Of a DNA stretch of 64,000 nt, positions 57,501 through 64,000 are shown piece by piece. Location: the NCBI GenBank assembly GCA_030512295.1, contig JAULSR010000001.1, positions 6,533,001 through 6,597,000 of the forward strand. The letters run 5' to 3'. Made by a program: the position numbers and the translations under genes. Under the pieces are notes generated by a model, which saw only the letters and a list, made by a program, of their open reading frames with translations, was not told the DNA's origin and did not search any database. Each line of letters starts with the position of its first letter. Position 1 is the first letter of the stretch. This DNA comes from Bombardia bombarda. Its lineage: Eukaryota; Ascomycota; Sordariomycetes; Sordariales; Lasiosphaeriaceae.

Positions 57501-58711
57501 GTTGAGCCGCCGGAAGCACAGGTCAAACCTGAGCCTGAGCCAGTGTCGGAGCCTAAGCCGCAGCCAGTGCCAGTGTCTGAGACCAAGAAGCCGGTTGAAG
57601 AGCTGGCTTCGGATGGCACGAAGTCCGACGACATGGATGAAAGTCTCTACCAAACATTAAAAGGTCCAGCTCTTATCATCCCCCCAGATTTCCGTCTCGA
57701 TGTGGCACCTCTGAAGTCATTGCAGCTGGGAGAGAACGACGAGCCAGATCTGAGCAGACTGCGGAAAAGATTTGGTCTTGGTAGCGCTGTTGGGGATCCA
57801 GAGCTCTGGTTATGGAAACGTGGTCGGATCCGGGAGCTGAACTCGACCGACGGCTCCGCCGACAAGCCGGTCCAGATCGAAGGATATTATGTGCCAAATC
57901 CTACTGGCTGCGCTAGAACAGAGGGTGTCAAGAAAATCCTCAATTCAGAGAAGTCAAAGTATCTTCCTCATCATATCAAGGTCCAGAAGGCCAGAGAAGA
58001 GCGCCAAGCAAATGCTGGAAAGAACGGAAAGGACACTGCTGCTGCTGCTGCGGAAGCCACCAGACTTGCTGCAGAGGCTCTTGTGGCCAAGGGCAATTCC
58101 CGTGCCAATCGTGTCAACAATCGTCGCTTTGTCGCAGACCTTAACGACCAAAGGAGGACGCTCGGACAGGACTCCGATGTGTTGCGATTTAACCAACTTA
58201 AAAAGCGGAAGAAGCCCGTTAAGTTCGCGCGCTCTGCTATCCATAACTGGGGCTTGTACGCGATGGAGAACATTCCCAAAGACGACATGATCATCGAGTA
58301 TGTCGGCGAGGAGGTCCGCCAACAAGTGGCCGACCTTCGTGAGAGCCGGTACCTCAAGAGTGGTATTGGTAGCAGTTACCTCTTCCGCATTGACGACAAT
58401 ACTGTCATTGATGCTACGAAGAAGGGTGGCATTGCGAGGTTTATCAATCATAGCTGCATGCCAAACTGCACGGCGAAGATTATTAAGGTCGAGGGCAGCA
58501 AGCGGATTGTTATTTATGCCCTCCGGGACATTGCGCAGAGTAAGTTATTTACCCACCCCATGTTGTGTATGTGGTGAGAGAATGGTAGGCTAACAAACGT
58601 GTGATAGATGAGGAGTTGACATACGACTACAAATTCGAACGCGAAATCGGCAGCTTAGACCGCATACCCTGCCTATGCGGCACGGCGGCCTGTAAGGGAT
58701 TTCTTAACTAG
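54597..58711 (+). CDS. SET1: Set1, histone H3 lysine-4 methyltransferase (COMPASS)
   Basis: Set1 is the catalytic subunit of COMPASS and methylates H3K4 at active promoters. Exons 54597-55331, 55410-58539 and 58608-58711 (introns 78 and 68 nt) give 1322 aa. Residues 1 to about 245 are Ser-rich and disordered. An RRM-like domain lies at about 303-390 (TQIVVTGFNPLITFSKVTTV; GYLGF-type block SYLGFATIRY). The n-SET region (GCARTEGVKKILNSEKSKYL) precedes the SET domain (about 1180-1305), with NWGLYAMENI, GIARFINHSCMPNC and TYDYKFE. The post-SET is CLCGTAACKGFLN. All SAM- and lysine-binding signature residues are present. The last short exon is required for the YDY and post-SET segments. The long acidic middle (about 540-800) is less conserved, as is usual. 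Confidence 0.97.
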
Positions 58712-60509
58712 AGTCAATCTTGAAGAATCTCTAGTTTGCAGAAACAACCTTTGCGGCAGCATATCACGCACGAGGCAACTAATGATGATGGCGGGCTACT
58801 TCTTTGAGCATTTGCAAAAAGCGGTGTTGATATTCGACACGTTTATTACCTCTTGACGCTGGTTGGAGAGGGAATGGGGGGGGGGGGGGGCTTTTTTCAC
58901 GACGATGACAAACAATGTATTGCATTCACACGGTGCGCGGTGCGCGGTTCGGGGATGGTCGGTTTGGGTGGTTTTGGTTCGGTTGGTTGGTACGGGACTG
59001 CTACTACTACTCATACTCATCAGACTCGGAAGGTGGGAGGCCAAAAAAAGTGCGCTTTTTCATGTTTTCCTTTTCTTCTTCTTGGTGCTTGCATGCGCTC
59101 TATACGAGTTTCCTTTCTCAATTATGCGCTTCTAACATTTGAGAGCACGCTGTGCTGCTGGGGCGGCGGCTACACTGGATTTGCTGGGCTCTGTTTTTCC
59201 CTTATATTTGGCGGCGTTTTTGGAACGGCTCGGCCCTCCATCCCCTGGAAGGGTTTGTTTGATTGGAGCCGGTGGCAAGCAATTACTCACTCGAGAGAGG
59301 AAGGAAATGGGTGGTTTATTATACCGTGGGGGGTCTGACTTGTTGCTGATGGATCCATCGCCTGCTGCCTTCTGTGTGAGGAGAGGATGCTTCGAAGAAG
59401 AAGAATTGTGGCCAGCCAAGCCGGTTCGCTACTCTTTTCTATTCTTCCCCCTCCCCTCATCCCAGTTGCTGGCCTGCGGGAGAGAATGGGGACAATCCTT
59501 ATCACGAAGGGGCAAAGAAAGAGAGACGATAGAGTGGAGGAGGAAAGAGACATTTCTGACTGACTGTATGTAGTGAGCAGGACAGGACAGGACAGGACAG
59601 GCGGACGCATAGTTGAATAGTATGGACTCCATGAAGAAGGAACTGCCTAACTACATAGCGTGTTTCCATGGTTGTGTGCTAGCCTATCCGTCTGTTCGGA
59701 GAGGAGGCGATCAGGCGAGCGACGAGACTCAGCTGGGTTCAATTGCGATTTGTACATAGCCAGGCCTCAAATACTTGAGCTGAGTGTCGGTAGCTGAGGC
59801 AGTCATTACTATGGTTACTGATGCTGCAGTTGGCCTCAGTCAATCAGCCAGTCAAGTCAAATGGAGTCAAGTCAGCCAATATCACAGTCAGTGATTGTCA
59901 TTTTGGGTACCTATTCACCCGTATTAAAATATGTACAGTCAACATGGCCAAATGCTCACGTATCACGCCAGAGGCAGGTGCAACCCCGATAAACACAAAT
60001 TTATCCGTGTAAACAGGCAGTCACAACCCTGACAAGTGCACTTTCATCCATTGGAAAGGCAACCGCAACCTAGATGAATGCATACAGGATCCGATCGAAG
60101 ATTGCTTGCTGTAGGTGATGTTGACGGATGTCTCGATGGCCCGATGCAGAAGAGAGGAAGCCGCCACACAGCCTTGACAGCCTTGCCAGCCAACCAGCTT
60201 ACCTCCGACACCGAGATGGCTCAAGCAGGACTGGGAGGAATTGCCAAATGGGACTACCATGTCATAAGCAGGTACGTACGTACTGTAATGTACATAGACG
60301 CCAGGTAGCAGCAGTGCCCCGCGGCTGGGGGTTGGGAGCAAGCTGAATCTCGTTCCAACAACACCTCGATACTTCCATTCCAATTGATCAGGCGGCCATT
60401 TCCCTGATCACGCAGACCGTGGTTACCTACACGTGCATTACTTACCAGGCACACACACCATCTTGCAGTCTCGTCTGGCGCAAGAACAGACGTTGATAGG
60501 GTGAATTGG
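58712..60509. other. Intergenic, no gene seen
   Basis: 3' region of SET1 and upstream region of the V-ATPase gene. Contains a G-run at about 58877-58889 and a (gacag)n microsatellite at 59581-59600. Open frames in 58850-59600 are low-complexity. Confidence 0.5.
59581..59600. repeat. (gacag)4 microsatellite
   Basis: Four perfect 5-bp units in non-coding sequence downstream of SET1. Confidence 0.9.
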
Positions 60510-60953
60510 ATGCACGTCGGACTGCGACCGCGCTTGAAGTCGCGGCCTTCTCTGCTTGACTTGGTGCGGGCACGCAGCAGCCAGAGCTTACGGCAGCAGG
60601 CAAAGCAAGGTCAGGCAGGTGCTGGTGCTGGGCCTGGTGCTGCATCATCGCCTCCACTTTCGGCTGTCGCCGCCCCGCTCCCCGACAGCTTCGACCACCT
60701 GCAAGTGCAAGAGGAGCTCCAGGTCCCAGTTGCCGCTAGCAGCTCGGCCCCAGCGCCAGCAACAGTTGGGGACGACCATTCGGCCGCACTCGAGCAACCT
60801 TCAAACCTCCCACTCCCATCATCACCACAGGCCGCCTCATCCATCCTTCCACCTCCCGAGTCGCTTGTGCATCTTCCTGCACCTCTAGCTTCCTCGCAGC
60901 CGCCATCTTCACCCTTGAAATCCGCACACGCGCCAATTGCATCGTCGCCAAAG
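60510..60953 (+). other. Possible in-frame N-terminal extension of the V-ATPase A gene
   Basis: From ATG 60510 the frame is open for 148 codons and runs directly into the family-type start MAP at 60954. The first part is basic (MHVGLRPRLKSRPSLLDLVR), the rest Ser/Pro/Ala-rich. It could be untranslated leader or a real extension; the family start argues for leader. Confidence 0.35.
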
Positions 60954-63503
60954 ATGGCTCCTGTAAGCATCCCCGCATCTCCCAATTCTATTCGAGCCTG
61001 TCTCCCCCCTCGCCTGCCTGGCTGCCTACCTAACTACCCCTTCCTGGAGCCGTCCCTCCGCGGCCTGACTCTTGCAACCTATACTGACTATCATCTCTAC
61101 AGTCTCGTGTCCATGACGATGATGAGCTCGTCACAGGTATGCACAACCGCCATTGCCCTCTCTCTGACATCTTTGCTTACTTGTGATGGTTTCTAGGCAA
61201 GATCTTCTCGATCTCTGGGTTAGTCCCCTCGACTTCATAGACATGCATCCTCTCGTCCCAAGTCGATCAATCGTCCCTCTCTTCGGACGGATAGCTAACA
61301 AGTACCTCCAGTCCCGTTGTTGTCGCCGAGCATACGCGTGGAGTTACCATGTATGAGCTGGTACGGTATCACGGTCATTGCGATTATGGGACAGCAACCC
61401 GCTAATTCGTTTCCCTAGGTGAATGTTGGTCACTTCCGCGTCATTGGCGAGGTCATTCGGCTCGATGGCGACAAGGCGATTATCCAGGTATACGAGGAGA
61501 CAAGTAAGATGCACAATTTGCGCCCTTTCTTACCGATTTGCCTCCCTGACTGACACCACGCAATAGCCGGCCTAAGGATTGGCGATCCCGTGTACACGAC
61601 AGGCAGGGCTCTGTCTGTTGAGCTCGGTCCCGGCCTGCTGAACAACATATATGACGGCATCCAGCGACCTCTTGCGAGTATCGCAAAGGTCACCAACAGC
61701 ATCTACATCCCTCGTGGTATCTCCGTGCCTGCCCTAGACCGCACCAAGAAATGGGACTTTACCCCGTCCTCCATGATTAAGGTCGGCGAGGGGATCGTGC
61801 CAGGAAGTGAGTGGGGAAGCGTCTACGAGAACTCCTTCGTGTCTAAACATTTGATGTTGTTCCCCCCGCGCGCGCCGGGTGGTACAATCACTAGGCTTGC
61901 GCCCAAGGGTAGCTACACGGTGGAGGACAAACTCCTCGAGGTCGAATCTAATGGCCGAAAGTTCGAGTACACCATGATGCAGATCTGGCCGGTGCGAGTG
62001 GGGCGACCCTGCAACGAGAGAATCCCCGCTACTGATCCCTTTATAGTCGGGCAGCGCGTGCTTGATTGTCTGTTCCCATCGGTCCAGGGCGGCACGGTTT
62101 GTATTCCTGGTGCTTTCGGCTGCGGCAAGACTGTCATCAGTCAGTCGGTGTCCAAGTACTCCAATAGCGACGTCATTATCTACGTCGGATGTGGTGAGCG
62201 CGGTAACGAGATGGCCGAGGTGCTGAGGGACTTCCCTACGCTGACCATCAAAAAGGATGGCCGCGAAGAGCCCATCATGAAGCGCACTAGCCTCATCGCC
62301 AATACTTCCAATATGCCCGTCGCTGCGCGTGAGGCATCCATCTACACTGGTATTACTATCGCCGAGTACTTCAGAGACCAGGGCATGAATGTCGCCATGA
62401 TGGCCGACTCATCCTCTCGTTGGGCTGAGGCCCTGAGAGAAATCTCTGGTCGTATGGGAGAGATGCCCGCTGATCAGGGCTTCCCTGCCTATCTCACTTC
62501 CAAGTTAGCCTCCTTCTACCAGCGTGCCGGCAAGGTTGAGGCACTGGGTGTCAGTGATGACCAACGCAAAAAGCAGATATATTATGATACCTACGAGTAC
62601 CCAAAGGAGATAGAGAAGTATGAAAATGATGTGGTGGATTGGGAGGCTAAACTGGCGGAATGGGAGGCCAGGAAGGCGGCCGGGCGTCTTGGTAAAGACG
62701 AACAAGAATTTAAATGGGCCAAGCCGCGGAAGCCAGAGCACCAGATTATGCCAAATTACACAGGCACTATCAGCGTTGTCGCCGCTGTCTCGCCGCCCGG
62801 TGGCGACTTCTCGGATCCCGTTACCTCGTCCACACTCAGTATTGTGCAGGTCTTTTGGGGTCTGGACAAAAAGCTGGCGCAGCGCAAGCACTTCCCGTCC
62901 ATCAACACGGCAGTCAGTTACAGCAAGTACATGACCGCCGTGGACGAGTGGTATTTGGGGATCGATCCGAAGACCAAGATCAAGACCACAAAGCCCAAAT
63001 ATCCAGACTTTCCCCGGCTGCGCGATCGTATCGCCGATATTCTCTCCGACAGCGAGAAGCTTGACCAAGTCGTGCAGCTAGTTGGCAAGTCGGCCTTGTC
63101 AGACTCTGACAAGATTACGCTCGACATGGCGACGATCATCAAGGAAGACTTCTTGCAGCAAAATGGATACTCGGATTACGACAGGGAATGTCCCCTCTAC
63201 AAGACTGAGTGGATGATGAAGCTCATGGTGGGCTTCACCGATGAAGCACAGAGGGCTATAGCTGGAGGTCTCAAGTGGGCCAGCGTGCGTGAGGCCACGC
63301 AGGATCTACAGAGTCAACTGCGGAGTCTGAAGTTTGAGAATCCTGACGATGGACAACAAACAATTGTCAAAAGGGTGAGCATCTGTCCCTTTTTCCCTTG
63401 ACACGATTCTTAAATAATATGTTAGCTAACGGTCGTATCACTTTAGTATGAGGCGGTACAGAAGTCTATGCTGGAGAAGTTCGCGTCCGTTCTTGATGAG
63501 TAG
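60954..63503 (+). CDS. VMA1: V-type proton ATPase catalytic subunit A with unusual insertions
   Basis: This is the ATP-hydrolysing A subunit of the V1 sector that acidifies vacuoles. Seven exons: 60954-60962, 61103-61136, 61197-61218, 61312-61360, 61419-61503, 61567-63374 and 63447-63503, in phase throughout, giving 687 aa against about 610-617 in other fungi. The Walker A loop GAFGCGKT is intact, as are GCGERGNEMAEV, MADSSSRWAEALREISGR and the Arg/Pro-rich C-terminal region. Two insertions are seen against the yeast and Neurospora pattern as I remember it. About 65 extra residues follow KVEALG (about 395-466, rich in Lys/Glu/Tyr, e.g. EIEKYENDVVDWEAKLAEWE). About 12 more precede YPDFPRLRDR. 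Substitutions such as PCNERIPATDPF also depart from the usual sequence. The start MAP matches the family, but the frame stays open upstream to ATG 60510. It may be a diverged paralogue; there is no intein at the P-loop. Confidence 0.93.
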
Positions 63504-64000
63504 ACAAAGCCAGCCAAACAGTCAGGCAGGCTACTGGTCAGCCTGGGTCAGCCTAGTCAAGACAGTCATTACACCGTGCATGTTTGCTTTAAAAGGACGG
63601 GTGTGGAGGTATGGTTCTTCGAGCTGTGGGGTTTCCCTTGTCTAGCTTACAAGTCGCCCATGTATGCATGTACAGTTTACATTCGAAAGACGGGGTGGGC
63701 CTTTATATAGAGCTTTGGAGTAGCTTTATCGCTTCTCATCGTGTAGTTGAATGAAGGGTGGGGTGAATGGAGTGAGGGAGGTAACCCGCGACCGTTTGAA
63801 CCTTGTTGTGTTTCTTCTTTGTCCTTCATTCTCTCAGCTCTTTTCTCTCTCTCTATCTCCCTCCTTCTTGCTACTAGAATAACTACCTAATCTTTCCTCG
63901 GCTCTCTACACAGATTGACAAAAGCGCCTGGTGAATTATACTCTTGCCGTACTAATGGATGCATGATTTAATAAGGAATGGTATGCCCCACCTGTGAGAG
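63504..64000. other. 3' region of the V-ATPase gene
   Basis: UTR-like sequence with a CT-rich stretch at about 63820-63870. No further gene starts before the window ends. Confidence 0.6.

Noticed and set aside
62090..62150. Intein in the V-ATPase P-loop, as in yeast VMA1
   Set aside because: GAFGCGKT continues directly into TVISQSVSKY; there is no insertion at the intein site.
1..64000. CRISPR arrays, operons, bacterial-type promoters or insertion sequences
   Set aside because: Genes have introns and fungal homologues; no direct-repeat arrays or terminal inverted repeats with transposase were seen.

Overview
This window is nuclear DNA of a filamentous ascomycete (Pezizomycotina, probably a Sordariomycete). 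The signs are short GT-AG introns of mostly 50-120 nt with CTAAC-like branch sites, close spacing of genes on both strands, and clear fungal versions of POL3, GET4, RAD9/CRB2, SSD1, GLE1, TLG1, TRM112, BIG1, RRP17, tropomyosin and SET1. All exon joins below were worked out by eye from splice signals, reading phase and family conservation, and most were checked for divisibility by three.

Layout. 1-4.4 kb has no convincing gene. 4.5-8.7 kb carries a fused GMC oxidoreductase/alpha-beta hydrolase with an unresolved frame change at about 7540. 9.7-15.6 kb is a housekeeping block: DNA polymerase delta (-), a small unrecognised protein (+) and GET4 (-). POL3 and the small gene share a promoter with several ACGCG boxes. 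15.6-24.8 kb is accessory sequence: a polytopic membrane protein (-), a rhodopsin-like membrane protein gene with two lesions, a UbiA-type prenyltransferase/terpene cyclase pseudogene, and a fragment of a Cys-rich ankyrin-type protein. 25-28.4 kb is a RAD9/CRB2/53BP1-type checkpoint mediator whose 3' end crosses two frame changes in G-rich tracts. 30-32.3 kb is a DUF4048-like protein. 34-38.4 kb is SSD1. 40.5-52.9 kb is a dense housekeeping block (GLE1, TLG1, ER cyclophilin, TRM112, BIG1, RRP17, tropomyosin, a securin-like protein). 54.6-58.7 kb is SET1. 61-63.5 kb is a V-ATPase catalytic subunit A gene of unusual structure.

The housekeeping genes are not an operon and have separate roles: DNA replication and checkpoint, chromatin (H3K4 methylation), mRNA export, tRNA/rRNA/release-factor methylation, tail-anchored protein insertion, vesicle fusion, the actin cytoskeleton, cell-wall assembly and vacuolar acidification. 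BIG1 and the V-ATPase subunit may be linked through V-ATPase function.

The most unusual signals are (1) the V-ATPase A protein, with an in-frame, lysine/glutamate-rich insertion of about 65 residues plus a second of about 12 in otherwise highly conserved parts of the catalytic subunit, and an in-frame upstream extension; (2) the decayed island at 19.4-24.1 kb; (3) the GMC-hydrolase fusion with a cysteine in the nucleophile elbow and a frame break at the domain junction.
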